A stretch of DNA of 64,000 bases from an uncultured Desulfosarcina sp. (lineage in GTDB: Bacteria; Desulfobacterota; Desulfobacteria; Desulfobacterales; Desulfosarcinaceae): positions 3,596,001 through 3,660,000 of the forward strand of contig NZ_OY764190.1 in assembly GCF_963668215.1 (NCBI RefSeq), given 5' to 3'. The position numbers were made by a program, and so were the translations under genes. The notes under the pieces are model-generated. The model was not told where the DNA came from and made no database searches. It was given only the letters and a program-made list of their open reading frames with translations. Positions 26,042 to 34,838 of this stretch are shown here, piece after piece. Every line of letters begins with the position of its first letter. Within the stretch, counting starts at the first letter, position 1.

Positions 26042-27466
26042 ATGCAAGCAAAGTGGATGAGAAAGAGGAGCCATTCCATAAAATCCCCCCTTAGATGGAT
26101 TGGCTTGGTAGTGACAGCGGCAGTATGTATCTTTACATTCAACACAACTGCGATGGCGGCATTGGAAGGCAGTGCCGGAAATACAATTATCCGCAACACG
26201 GTTACGGTTAACTATGAAGACGGCGGTGGAACCGCCCAGACACCGATTTCCGCAACCATCGACGTCACAGTCAACACGATCGATGTCGCCCCTACAGTTG
26301 TATCCTTCAGTCCGTCACCGGGAACCACCGATGGAACCGGGAGTACCGAGACGTATGATGTTGTCATTCGAACGAATTCCAATGGCCCCGCGGTGATCAC
26401 CCTTGCAGCAACGGATGGTAGTGCGACCAACATCACCTTGGATACAGCCAACCCGCCGAGTCTGGCAAGTGGTGGCACCCTCTTTCTGGGCGCTACGGTT
26501 GTCGATCCGACCGACTCAAATGGCACCAGTACCATAGCAGACGGCACCAACATTACCTTGGAGGTTCCCAATGATGGCGGACTGCCTTCCGATACAGCAG
26601 CTACCGGCGGCAGTTCCGGTGATGGGGTCATCAACGGGCTGACTGCTGGTGATACCGTCTATCTACACGATGGCACCGATTATTTCGGGCCGTTTACTAT
26701 TCCTGCCAGCGGCGTTTCCGATCCTGCAACAGGTTCCGGAACGACGGCCCAGCCCGGCAGTCTCACACTGACCAATGATTCCGGCAGTGATATCTCCATT
26801 ACCATTGCACCCGGTTGGATGATTTTAGAAGCCAAAACAGACACCATGACTGTAACCCAGGGTGTTGTTGCTGTGCCGACAACAGCGGCCTCATGGAACA
26901 CGACGGTGACGGCGACCATGAATGGTAACGACGGTTCGGGCACGGTCACCACGAATGCGACCGGTGCGGTTTTGACGGTGAGCAAATATGTCCGCAACGT
27001 GACTGATCCCAACGGCTCAGGGACAGCCCAGACAATAAGCGTGAGTGGAAGTAGTTATACATTTTTCGAAAGCGGTGTCAGCGGAGATCCCGGTGATACT
27101 CTTGAATATGCCCTGGTCATTGAAAACGGTTCGCTTGGCGCTACCCAGGACGTCATTGCCACCGATCCGGTGCCTACATATACAACGCTTTCCACCTTTA
27201 CCGGTGGATACGGAGGTTCATCCGGAACCGGTTCCGGTTCCGATGTGTTTGCCGTGGTGGATGACGGAAACGATAGCTACCCGATGACCGTGGCTGACAC
27301 TGATAACGAAAGTGGTACCCTTGGCGCCGCGAATGCTGAGGGGACTGCGGCTGGTAGCACCTTAACGTTTTATCTTGGAGACGGGGGAGAGGACTCGTCG
27401 GACACCGGTGGCACTTTGCAAACCGGTGAATCGATTACAGTCGTTTACCGAGTCACCATCGATTGA
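26042..27466 (+). CDS. Secreted DUF11-type surface protein
   Basis: A 474-residue exported protein. After a long signal peptide (about 1-40, ending TTAMAA), an N-terminal strand-rich module starts with NTIIRNTVTVNYEDGGGT. A Thr/Gly/Ser-rich middle and a C-terminal DUF11-like module follow (about 320-474, LTVSKYVRNVTDPNGSGTAQ, GDPGDTLEYALVIEN) ending in VVYRVTID. It is a paralogue of the next gene. AAAAGGAG precedes the chosen ATG; a longer GTG-started frame from 25928 lacks a site and would place 38 residues before the signal peptide. Its DNA is visibly richer in A/T than the flanking genes. Confidence 0.82.
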   Translation: MQAKWMRKRSHSIKSPLRWIGLVVTAAVCIFTFNTTAMAALEGSAGNTIIRNTVTVNYEDGGGTAQTPISATIDVTVNTIDVAPTVVSFSPSPGTTDGTGSTETYDVVIRTNSNGPAVITLAATDGSATNITLDTANPPSLASGGTLFLGATVVDPTDSNGTSTIADGTNITLEVPNDGGLPSDTAATGGSSGDGVINGLTAGDTVYLHDGTDYFGPFTIPASGVSDPATGSGTTAQPGSLTLTNDSGSDISITIAPGWMILEAKTDTMTVTQGVVAVPTTAASWNTTVTATMNGNDGSGTVTTNATGAVLTVSKYVRNVTDPNGSGTAQTISVSGSSYTFFESGVSGDPGDTLEYALVIENGSLGATQDVIATDPVPTYTTLSTFTGGYGGSSGTGSGSDVFAVVDDGNDSYPMTVADTDNESGTLGAANAEGTAAGSTLTFYLGDGGEDSSDTGGTLQTGESITVVYRVTID

Positions 27467-27490
27467 TGCATCTGAAATGAACCTGTAACC

Positions 27491-27514
27491 GGCGCCGGGA
27501 TTCGTCCCGGCGCC
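27491..27514 (+). other. Strong intergenic hairpin between two DUF11 genes
   Basis: GGCGCCGGGA/TCCCGGCGCC is a perfect 10-bp stem with a 4-nt loop. A-rich rather than T-rich sequence follows, so it is more likely an mRNA-stability or processing element, or a partial attenuator, than a full terminator. Confidence 0.6.
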
Positions 27515-27546
27515 AAAGCAGTTACCTCATTATGGACAGGTGCGTC

Positions 27547-28731
27547 ATGAGAAAATTTATTTCGATCATTGCCCTCTTTTTTCTGTTTACTTTATGCGTC
27601 CACATCGGACGGGCCCTGGCCGATGTGGCGGCCAACACGCAGATTGTTAGCGAGGCCACCCTTACCTTTGACGGCGGTTCGGGTTCCCAGACCGTGACCG
27701 CTTCGGTCACCGTCATCGTGTCCCACGTGCCAGGCATCCCCACCATCGATTCCCCGGCCGACGGTACCATCGCCTATGCCGGGGCCGACACCGATCTGGA
27801 TTTCACCTACACCATCACGGCCAGCGGCAACGGCCCGGACACGTACACGATTGCCAGCAGTGTGACCGGCCAGACCAACACCAGCGGTGCGGACGCCACT
27901 GTGGCAGGCAGCACTGTTGACCTTGGTGCAACCATCACGGTCAGCGGCAGTACGAGTACCGTGCTCCAGGTGCCTTCCGACGGTGACGACACGGATGGCG
28001 CCGTGAACGGCATTGCGGTGGGAGACACCGTGGTGGTCGATGGCGAAACCAGCACTGTCACGGCTATCAGCGACCCGGCAACGGGTACGGCCACCATCAC
28101 CTTGTCGACGGCGTTGTCCGCCACACCGGCCGCCGGTGTTTCGGTCCTGGAACAAACGACCGTTACTGTGACCGTAAGTTCCGGAACCGTCGTCACAACG
28201 GGCACCAATATCGTGGTAACCGCGCAAACTACGGCATCCAGCAGCGCCGGTTCGAGCGGCGCCGACGAAGTGCAGGCCACATATACCAGCGGCAGTGCGA
28301 CGCTGACCAAATTTGTGAGAAATGTGACCGACCCCAATGGCACCACCGGCGCCACTTCATTTACGGTAAACAGCGCCACCAACGATTACTACACCGGCGG
28401 CGTTACCGGCGTTCCGGGAGACACATTGGAATACCTGCTGCTGGTGGACAATGCCGGCAGCGGAGACGTTACCGATTGCGCCATCGACGATGTGCTGCCC
28501 ACCGATTTCGTGACCCTGGTGACCGATGCCTACAGCGGTGACGCAGTGATCTATGTGGCTGCCGACGGCACCGAAAGCCCGCTCAGCCAGGATGCGGATA
28601 CGGATGCAGCGACCCTTTCGGGAACCACGCTCACCGTGAACGTGGGCACCGGCGCCACCAGCACCGCCGGAGGGACGGTCGCCGCGAGCGAAAGCGTTTT
28701 CATCGTCTACCAGGTAACCATCAACAATTAA
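27547..28731 (+). CDS. Secreted DUF11-type surface protein, paralogue of the preceding one
   Basis: A 394-residue exported protein: signal peptide MRKFISIIALFFLFTLCVHIGRALA, N-terminal module NTQIVSEATLTFDGGSGSQ, Thr/Ser/Gly/Val-rich middle, and a C-terminal DUF11-like module (about 250-394: LTKFVRNVTDPNGTTGAT, GVPGDTLEYLLLVDNAGSGDV) ending in VYQVTINN. The VRNVTDPNG and PGDTLEY blocks align directly with the 474-aa protein. AGGTG lies 4 bases before the chosen ATG; an in-frame ATG at 27532 is less well placed. Very low Lys, Cys and aromatic content suits an extended surface filament or adhesin. Confidence 0.82.
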   Translation: MRKFISIIALFFLFTLCVHIGRALADVAANTQIVSEATLTFDGGSGSQTVTASVTVIVSHVPGIPTIDSPADGTIAYAGADTDLDFTYTITASGNGPDTYTIASSVTGQTNTSGADATVAGSTVDLGATITVSGSTSTVLQVPSDGDDTDGAVNGIAVGDTVVVDGETSTVTAISDPATGTATITLSTALSATPAAGVSVLEQTTVTVTVSSGTVVTTGTNIVVTAQTTASSSAGSSGADEVQATYTSGSATLTKFVRNVTDPNGTTGATSFTVNSATNDYYTGGVTGVPGDTLEYLLLVDNAGSGDVTDCAIDDVLPTDFVTLVTDAYSGDAVIYVAADGTESPLSQDADTDAATLSGTTLTVNVGTGATSTAGGTVAASESVFIVYQVTINN

Positions 28732-28752
28732 CCGGATAACGGCCGTCGATTC

Positions 28753-31700
28753 ATGAACCCTTACCTGCCACCGCGCACACGCCTGCCATTTAAGCGGGCG
28801 CTGACAAGCACAGCCGGCTGCATCGCGGGATTTTTTCTCGCGATGCTGCTGACGGTGGCGTTTTTCTGGGGGACGGCGGGGGCCGCTACTTCGTTCACCA
28901 ACTCAGCTCAGCTTTCCGGTTCCGGCGGCGTGATTTCATCGGCGTCGGTGACCGCCTGGCTGAATGCGCCCACTCCATCAACCATCGTATTCTACCGGTA
29001 CGCGCCTTCCGTGAGTGGCGCCACTACGGTTACGGTGCCCACGACGTCCAGCAGCAGCACCGGCGGCACGTCCGGCAGCACCCAGTCCATCAACCAGATC
29101 TATGCCGTCGGGAGCAGCACGCCCATCGACCTCAGCGTTCCGGTGCCGCTGGTGGAGACGGCTACCTACCACCAGAACGAACCGGTCTTCATCCAGGTGA
29201 CCGACGGCGATCAGGACCAGGACCCGACAACGGCGGAGACCGTGTGGGTGCTCGTATCGATTACTTCCAGCGGTGAAAGCGAGCTGTTGCTGCTCACGGA
29301 ATCCGGCCCGAATACCGGCATTTTCATCGGCTATATTCAAAGCTCCGGCTCCGGAACGGCCACCGCCTTCGACGGGGTGCTCAACGTGGCCGCAGAACAG
29401 ACGGTGACGGCCCAATATGCGGACACCGGCGACAGTACGGATACGGCCACGACGTCGGCCCTGGTGGATCCATACGGCATCGTGTTCGACAGCAGCAGCG
29501 GTGATCCCCTGGACGGCGTGGAACTGACCCTGATCGACGTTTCCACCGGCCAGCCGGCCACGGTGTACGGCGACGACGGGATCAGTTCGTTTCCCGCCAC
29601 GATCACTTCCGGCGGTACGGTTACCGACGGTTCCGGACGGACCTATTCCTTCTCCACCGGAGAATTCCGCTTCCCCTTTGTCGCAGCCGGAACCTACCGC
29701 ATCGAGATCGACCCGCCCGACGGGTACCAGGCCCCCTCGACCTTGTCCACGGCCGAGCTGCAGGCCCTGCCCGGCGGTCCCTTTTCCATCCTGGAACCGG
29801 GATCGCGGGGGGAGGCATTCATCATCAATCCGGATGCGTCGGTGAATCTGGACATCCCCGTGGATCCGCTCGCGGGAACCTTGTGGCTGAGAAAAAACGT
29901 CTCGGAAGATACCGCCGCCATCGGCGATTTCTTGCAGTACACCCTGGACCTGGAAAATACCGATACGCAGGCCGCCAATGGCGTGGTGATCGTCGACCGC
30001 CTGCCGCTGGGCTTCCGGTACCAGGACGGATCGGCCAGAATGGACGGAGACCGGATCGATGATCCGGCAATTTCGGCCAACGGCCGCACGCTCACTTTCA
30101 GCCTGGGCAGCCTGGCCGCCGGAGAGGCTGTCGAGGTGCGCTATGTCGTGGAAGTGGCCGCCGGCGCACAGCTGGGTGAGAATGTCAACACAGCCACAGC
30201 CGCCGACGATGCCGGCAACAACTCCAATACAGCCACGGCCACGGTGCAAGTGAAAGAGGATCTGTTCCGCAGCACGAACACCATCGTGGGCCGGGTGATC
30301 GCCGACAACTGCGGGGACCTTCCCACCGAGGCGGCCGATGGGGTCGAGGGGGTCCGCATCTATATGGAAGACGGCTCCTTCGTGATCACCGACAAGCAGG
30401 GCATGTATCATTTCGAAGGGGTGTCCAGGGGTTCCCATGTGGTGCAGTTGGATGTGGACAGCCTGCCGGACAGCGTCGAGATGTTTGCCTGCGAGAAAAA
30501 TACCCGCCACGCCGGCACCGCCTGGTCCCAGTTCGTCGATCTGCAGGGCGGCACCCTATGGCGGGCCGATTTCCATGTGATCCGCAAGCTCGGTGTGGAT
30601 CCGGACACGCCCGTAGCGGGCCGGGACCGCAATCCCGGATGCGGCCAACCGCAAGATTCCGACCCGGCCGCAGCGGCGGAAGAACAAGCGGGCATTTTGG
30701 CCCCTGCCGACGGCAGCCGCCTGGTCAATCCGGTCAATGCCGTTCGCGTGCGGTTAGATGCTCGGCTGACGCCTCGATTGCTGCTGGACGGCAAGGAAGT
30801 TTCGAACAAACGCATCGGCTTCACCCTGAAGGATCCGGGCAGCAAGTTCTCGCTTTATTCCTATATCGGCGTCGACTTCGGTCCCGCCGGGGAGCATACC
30901 CTGGAGATTCAGGGGATCGGACCCTTTGGCAACGCCCGTTTCAAACAGACCTGCCAGGTGATCCGAACCGGTCAGATCGCCGCTATCCGGCTGCTGACGT
31001 CGGACGGCAATGTGGCCGACGGCAAAACCCCGGTGACCTTGAACCTGCAACTGCTGGACAGCAAGGGGCAGTCGATCCACGCGCCCGCCGAACTGGAAAT
31101 CCGGGACGGCAACCTGAAGCCTTGCCGGCCGACCGGCGACGACCTCAGCCGCCAGGCACCGGCAAAAACCGAGACGGTTTCCGTGACGGCCGACGGCCAG
31201 GCCCATTTTGCGCCGGTGTCCGCCAGCGGCCGTTACCGGATTTCCCTGGGGTACAACGATGCGGTTGTCGATGCCGAGATATACGTCCAGCCGTTCTTGC
31301 GGGAGTGGATCATCGTCGGCCTGGCCGAAGGAACGGCCGGCTACAACACCCTTTCGGGCAACATGGAAAACCTTTCCGACGCCGACGCGGAAGAGAAATT
31401 CTACCAGGACGGCCGGGTGGCCTTCTTTGCCAAGGGCAAGGTGCGCGGCAAATGGCTGTTGACGCTGGCCTACGACTCCGAAAAGGACCGCGACGATGCC
31501 GACAACGCGCTTTTCCAGACCATCGATCCGGACGCCTACTACACCCTGTACGGCGATGCCACCACCCAGCAGTACGATGCAGCCAGCATCCGCAAGCTAT
31601 ACGTAAAGCTGGAGCGCGAGCAGTTCTACCTGCTTTTCGGCGACTACGAAACCGGTTTGACCGTAACCGAGTTGAGCAAATACAGCCGCAGCCTCAACGG

Positions 31701-33723
31701 CCTGAAGACCGAGTTTGCCGGCAGGGTCTTCTCCTTCAACGGATTTGCCAGCGAGACCGACCAGGCCTATGTCAAGGACGAGATCCGGGGCGACGGCACC
31801 TCGGGGCTCTATCGACTCACCCGCTCCAGCATCCTGATCAACTCGGAAACGGTCACCATCGAAACCCGCGACCGCTACAAGAGCGATGTCATCGTGTCCA
31901 CCCAAACCCTCACCCGGCACGTGGACTACTCCATCGACTACGATGACGGCACCCTGTTTTTCAAGTCCCCGGTCTACAGTCGGGACGACGATCTCAATCC
32001 CGTCTATATCGTCGTGGAATACGAATCCGACGACCAGAGTGACGAAGCCGCCACCTATGGCGGGCGCGGCGCGGCCCGGATGCTCGACGGGCGGGTGGAG
32101 GTCGGCGCGACCTATATTCATGAAGGGCCGACGAATGCCGATGGCGATCTCGGTGGTACCGACATCACGGTGAAGGTGGATGAGAAAAACACGCTCAAGG
32201 CGGAATTTGCCGCCACCCGGCGCGAGGAAACCGGCGATACCCTGCGCGACGACGCCTGGCTGGCGGAATGGAACCACCACTCGGAGAAGACGAACGCCAG
32301 ACTGTACGCCCGCGAGCAGGGCGAGGAGTATGGACTGGGCCAGCAGAACGCAAGCGAGACGGGGACCCGCAAGATCGGCGTCGAGGCGGACTATCGCTTC
32401 AACCGGAAAGTCACCGTCAGCGCCGACATCTACCGCCGGTACGACCTGGAAACCGACGCCGAACGGGACAAGGGTGAAAGCCGGGCCACCTACGACAACG
32501 GCGATTACCGGCTGTACAGCGGATTCCGTCTGGCCGAGGACCGCCTGACGGACGGAACCACGGACCGCTCCAATATGCTGCTGGCCGGCGCGTCCCGTTC
32601 GTTCTATGAGAATCGCCTCGGGCTGCGGCTGGACCACGAGCAGCTGCTGAACAGCGGCGACAACAGCAGCGACTATCCCACCCGGACCCTGTTCGGCGCC
32701 GATTTCCGCCTCACCAACAATGTCTCCCTGTTTGGCGAGCAGGAACTGACCTGGGGCAGCGACGAGGACACCCAGACCACCCAGGCCGGCGTCCGGGCCA
32801 CGCCCTGGCGCGGCGGTCAGTTGGGCACCTCAGTGGGCCGGGAGTACAGTGAAGATTCCCGGCGGGTGTTCGCCAATCTGGGCCTCGACCAGACCTGGCA
32901 GATCAGCGAGCGCTGGTCCCTGGACGGCGGATTCGAACGCAGCCATACCCTGGACGGCGAGTCGGACACCGATTCGGACGACGACTTCACCGCCCTGAGC
33001 CTGGGGGCCGGATACCGGGCCGATGTGTGGTCCTGGACCTCCCGCGCGGAAACCCGTTTTGCCGATGACGAGAATAAGTGGAACCTGGTCAGCGGCTTCA
33101 TCGTCGAGCCCATGCACGGTTTAGGGCTTTCCGCAGGGTTGCAGCTCAATATCACCGATGCGGAAAGTGGGCAGGACGACACCGAAGGCGACCTGGGGCT
33201 GAGCCTGGCCTGGCGGCCTAAAAATACCCGCTGGATCGTGCTGGACCGTCTGGAGTACAAGTTCGACCGAATCGATGGCACGAGCAGCGACTCGGACAGC
33301 CGGCGAATCGTCAACAACCTCAACCTCAACTTCAAGCCCGACGATCGGCTGCAGCTATCCGGGCAGTACGGCGCCAAATATGTGCTGGCCACTTTCGACG
33401 ACGACACCTACACGGGGTTTACCGACCTGGTCGGCCTGGAAGCCCGCTATGATATCACCCGGCACTGGGACATTGGCCTGCGCACCAGCGTGCTGCACTC
33501 CTGGAATGCCGGCCAGGTGGACTACAGCGCCGGCGCATCCGTGGGCTATGCCATCGTCAAGAACGCCTGGCTGAGCGTCGGATACAACTTCATCGGATTC
33601 GAAGACGAGGATTTCTCCCAGGGCAGCTATACGGCCCAGGGGCCTTTCGTGCAGTTCCGCTTCAAGTTCGATCAGCAGACCGTGCGCGAGATGGTGGACT
33701 GGTTCGGGGGCAGGACGCGCTAA
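28753..33723 (+). CDS. DUF11/SdrD-domain protein with C-terminal outer-membrane beta-barrel
   Basis: A 1656-residue protein. A signal peptide (about 1-48) is followed by an N-terminal strand module (SFTNSAQLSGSGGVISSASV), a carboxypeptidase-regulatory/SdrD-like domain (about 235-335), DUF11 (about 376-500, LRKNVSEDTAAIGDFLQYTLDLEN), a second SdrD-like domain (about 509-610) and Ig-like segments (about 640-850). From about residue 852 to the end, alternating amphipathic strands (YYTLYGDATTQQYD, KLYVKLEREQFYLLFGDYET, GPFVQFRFKFDQ) predict a large outer-membrane barrel. It ends in WFGGRTR rather than a terminal Phe. Being last in the cluster, it may anchor or export the other DUF11 proteins; this is inference. 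Confidence 0.85.
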   Translation: MNPYLPPRTRLPFKRALTSTAGCIAGFFLAMLLTVAFFWGTAGAATSFTNSAQLSGSGGVISSASVTAWLNAPTPSTIVFYRYAPSVSGATTVTVPTTSSSSTGGTSGSTQSINQIYAVGSSTPIDLSVPVPLVETATYHQNEPVFIQVTDGDQDQDPTTAETVWVLVSITSSGESELLLLTESGPNTGIFIGYIQSSGSGTATAFDGVLNVAAEQTVTAQYADTGDSTDTATTSALVDPYGIVFDSSSGDPLDGVELTLIDVSTGQPATVYGDDGISSFPATITSGGTVTDGSGRTYSFSTGEFRFPFVAAGTYRIEIDPPDGYQAPSTLSTAELQALPGGPFSILEPGSRGEAFIINPDASVNLDIPVDPLAGTLWLRKNVSEDTAAIGDFLQYTLDLENTDTQAANGVVIVDRLPLGFRYQDGSARMDGDRIDDPAISANGRTLTFSLGSLAAGEAVEVRYVVEVAAGAQLGENVNTATAADDAGNNSNTATATVQVKEDLFRSTNTIVGRVIADNCGDLPTEAADGVEGVRIYMEDGSFVITDKQGMYHFEGVSRGSHVVQLDVDSLPDSVEMFACEKNTRHAGTAWSQFVDLQGGTLWRADFHVIRKLGVDPDTPVAGRDRNPGCGQPQDSDPAAAAEEQAGILAPADGSRLVNPVNAVRVRLDARLTPRLLLDGKEVSNKRIGFTLKDPGSKFSLYSYIGVDFGPAGEHTLEIQGIGPFGNARFKQTCQVIRTGQIAAIRLLTSDGNVADGKTPVTLNLQLLDSKGQSIHAPAELEIRDGNLKPCRPTGDDLSRQAPAKTETVSVTADGQAHFAPVSASGRYRISLGYNDAVVDAEIYVQPFLREWIIVGLAEGTAGYNTLSGNMENLSDADAEEKFYQDGRVAFFAKGKVRGKWLLTLAYDSEKDRDDADNALFQTIDPDAYYTLYGDATTQQYDAASIRKLYVKLEREQFYLLFGDYETGLTVTELSKYSRSLNGLKTEFAGRVFSFNGFASETDQAYVKDEIRGDGTSGLYRLTRSSILINSETVTIETRDRYKSDVIVSTQTLTRHVDYSIDYDDGTLFFKSPVYSRDDDLNPVYIVVEYESDDQSDEAATYGGRGAARMLDGRVEVGATYIHEGPTNADGDLGGTDITVKVDEKNTLKAEFAATRREETGDTLRDDAWLAEWNHHSEKTNARLYAREQGEEYGLGQQNASETGTRKIGVEADYRFNRKVTVSADIYRRYDLETDAERDKGESRATYDNGDYRLYSGFRLAEDRLTDGTTDRSNMLLAGASRSFYENRLGLRLDHEQLLNSGDNSSDYPTRTLFGADFRLTNNVSLFGEQELTWGSDEDTQTTQAGVRATPWRGGQLGTSVGREYSEDSRRVFANLGLDQTWQISERWSLDGGFERSHTLDGESDTDSDDDFTALSLGAGYRADVWSWTSRAETRFADDENKWNLVSGFIVEPMHGLGLSAGLQLNITDAESGQDDTEGDLGLSLAWRPKNTRWIVLDRLEYKFDRIDGTSSDSDSRRIVNNLNLNFKPDDRLQLSGQYGAKYVLATFDDDTYTGFTDLVGLEARYDITRHWDIGLRTSVLHSWNAGQVDYSAGASVGYAIVKNAWLSVGYNFIGFEDEDFSQGSYTAQGPFVQFRFKFDQQTVREMVDWFGGRTR

Positions 33724-33808
33724 CGGCAACCGGAATGATCGAAATATTTGCATGGCGCGTTGGCCTTTTTTAACAACCCTTGCATTGTGATGCTGACAAT
33801 ACCACAGT

Positions 33809-33840
33809 AAAGGGGGCGCCCATTAATGGGCGCCCCCTTT
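33809..33840. terminator. Perfect 32-bp palindrome closing the DUF11 cluster
   Basis: Arms AAAGGGGGCGCCCATT and AATGGGCGCCCCCTTT are perfectly self-complementary. The A/T ends allow terminator function in either direction; a long U-tract is absent on both sides. Confidence 0.65.
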
Positions 33841-33859
33841 ACACGTTACACCCTGCATG

Positions 33860-33901
33860 TTGACAATTTCCTCGAAAATATGTACTGTTATCCTGTACAT
33901 A
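33860..33901 (+). promoter_or_regulatory. Promoter and palindromic operator of the yefM-yoeB pair
   Basis: TTGACA (33860-33865) is followed 17 bp later by TACTGT as a weak -10. A perfect palindrome, TATGTAC-N9-GTACATA (33879-33901), overlaps the -10 region. YefM-type antitoxins bind TGTACA-containing palindromes, so this is the likely autorepression site. AGGAGG follows before the antitoxin ATG. Confidence 0.65.
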
Positions 33902-33917
33902 AACGCAGGAGGAAAAG

Positions 33918-34196
33918 ATGGCAATCCAAACGACATACACGCAAGCTCGCGCAAGCCTGGCTTCTTTAATGGATGAGGTCACCAAAAACCGAGAGGTCGT
34001 TATTATTCAGCGTCGCGGATGCGAAGATGTCGCGATGATAACCGCCGATGAACTTGCCGGTGTGCTTGAAACCGCGCATCTTCTTCGTTCACCTGAAAAT
34101 GCAAAGCGGCTTCTAAGGGCACTTGATAGGGTTAAAAAAGGTTCCGGTGTTGCCCAAACTATTGATGGCCTTCGAAACGAGGTCGGTCTTGAGTAA
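33918..34196 (+). CDS. yefM: Phd/YefM-family antitoxin
   Basis: A 92-residue antitoxin of a type II pair. The N-terminal Phd/YefM fold (QTTYTQARASLASLMDEVTKNREVVIIQRRGCEDVAMITADELAGVLET) is the DNA-binding dimer unit. The C-terminal part (LLRSPENAKRLLRALDRVKKG) is the flexible segment that wraps the toxin. AGGAGG is placed ideally before the ATG. The toxin frame overlaps its last 8 bases, which is usual for coupled translation. Expected role: neutralise YoeB and repress the pair. Confidence 0.93.
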   Translation: MAIQTTYTQARASLASLMDEVTKNREVVIIQRRGCEDVAMITADELAGVLETAHLLRSPENAKRLLRALDRVKKGSGVAQTIDGLRNEVGLE

Positions 34197-34485
34197 AAGC
34201 ACCAAAAAACGATCCGGTACTAAAAGACAGAGGGAATCCGTATTCCAGCCGGAATTTAGAGAGGACCTCAAGTACTGGGTGGAAACCGATCGGAAAACAG
34301 CACTGCGTATTTTTCAATTGATAGAATCTGTAATGCGTGATCCATTTCAGGGAATCGGTAAGCCTGAACCTTTAAAATTTCTTGGGCCGGGTATTTGGTC
34401 TCGTCGAATAACGCAAGAACATCGTCTTGTTTATGTCGTTGGGCATGACAGAATCGATTTTATACAAGCCCGCTACCATTACTAA
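34189..34485 (+). CDS. yoeB: Txe/YoeB-family ribosome-dependent mRNA endonuclease toxin
   Basis: A toxin of about 98 residues; E. coli YoeB has 84. The core FQPEFREDLKYWVETDRKTALRIFQLIESVMRDPFQGIGKPEPLK and the catalytic end WSRRITQEHRLVYVV...ARYHY keep the Arg, His and Tyr expected for RNA cleavage (C-terminal HY). The best start is TTG 34189, overlapping the antitoxin; it gives a basic N-terminal extension (SKSTKKRSGTKRQRE) of about 15 residues, longer than usual, so the true start is uncertain. Confidence 0.88.
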   Translation: MSKSTKKRSGTKRQRESVFQPEFREDLKYWVETDRKTALRIFQLIESVMRDPFQGIGKPEPLKFLGPGIWSRRITQEHRLVYVVGHDRIDFIQARYHY

Positions 34486-34631
34486 ACCCCATCGATGCAT
34501 AACAACATGCGGAAATCATTGTTACCGTTTGAAAACATGAATAAATCATAACAACCACCAGGCATTTTCGTAATGCACCCAATGGGATTTGCTGGAAAAA
34601 CAATGATTGCCTCATGTTGTTCCCCTTGCGG

Positions 34632-34728
34632 GAAAGCCGGAGCAATCCAGATCCGGCGTTGCCAAGGGATTGCAGTAGATCACTACGGCGGCACCCTTGG
34701 TGCCTTGGCTCTGAATCGCTCCGGCTTT
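34632..34728. repeat. Palindromic noncoding element
   Basis: AAAGCCGGAGC (34632-34642) and GCTCCGGCTTT (34717-34727) are perfect arms, and the similarity extends to 17 of 19 bases. Inside lie GCCAAGG/CCTTGGC and GTAG-ATCA-CTAC. It sits in the 353-bp gene-free stretch between yoeB and the small minus-strand gene. It could be an extragenic repeat or a structured transcript. Confidence 0.45.
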
Positions 34729-34838
34729 TGCAACGTTGGGGTAAACTGAATTTAAAGCGCGGAGCAGACCACGCAGGATGCTTAATTGGTGCGGGTTTAA
34801 GTCAAAAACAGGGCTGTTTTTCTGCCTTAAATCAACGA

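Noticed and set aside
27491..27514. Reading the perfect hairpin between two DUF11 genes as a full terminator
   Set aside because: No T-tract follows on the plus strand and the genes on both sides clearly belong to one functional set.
30558..31946. A 462-codon frame within the 1656-aa barrel gene
   Set aside because: Same strand, other frame, Arg/Gly/Pro-rich; a shadow of the real gene.
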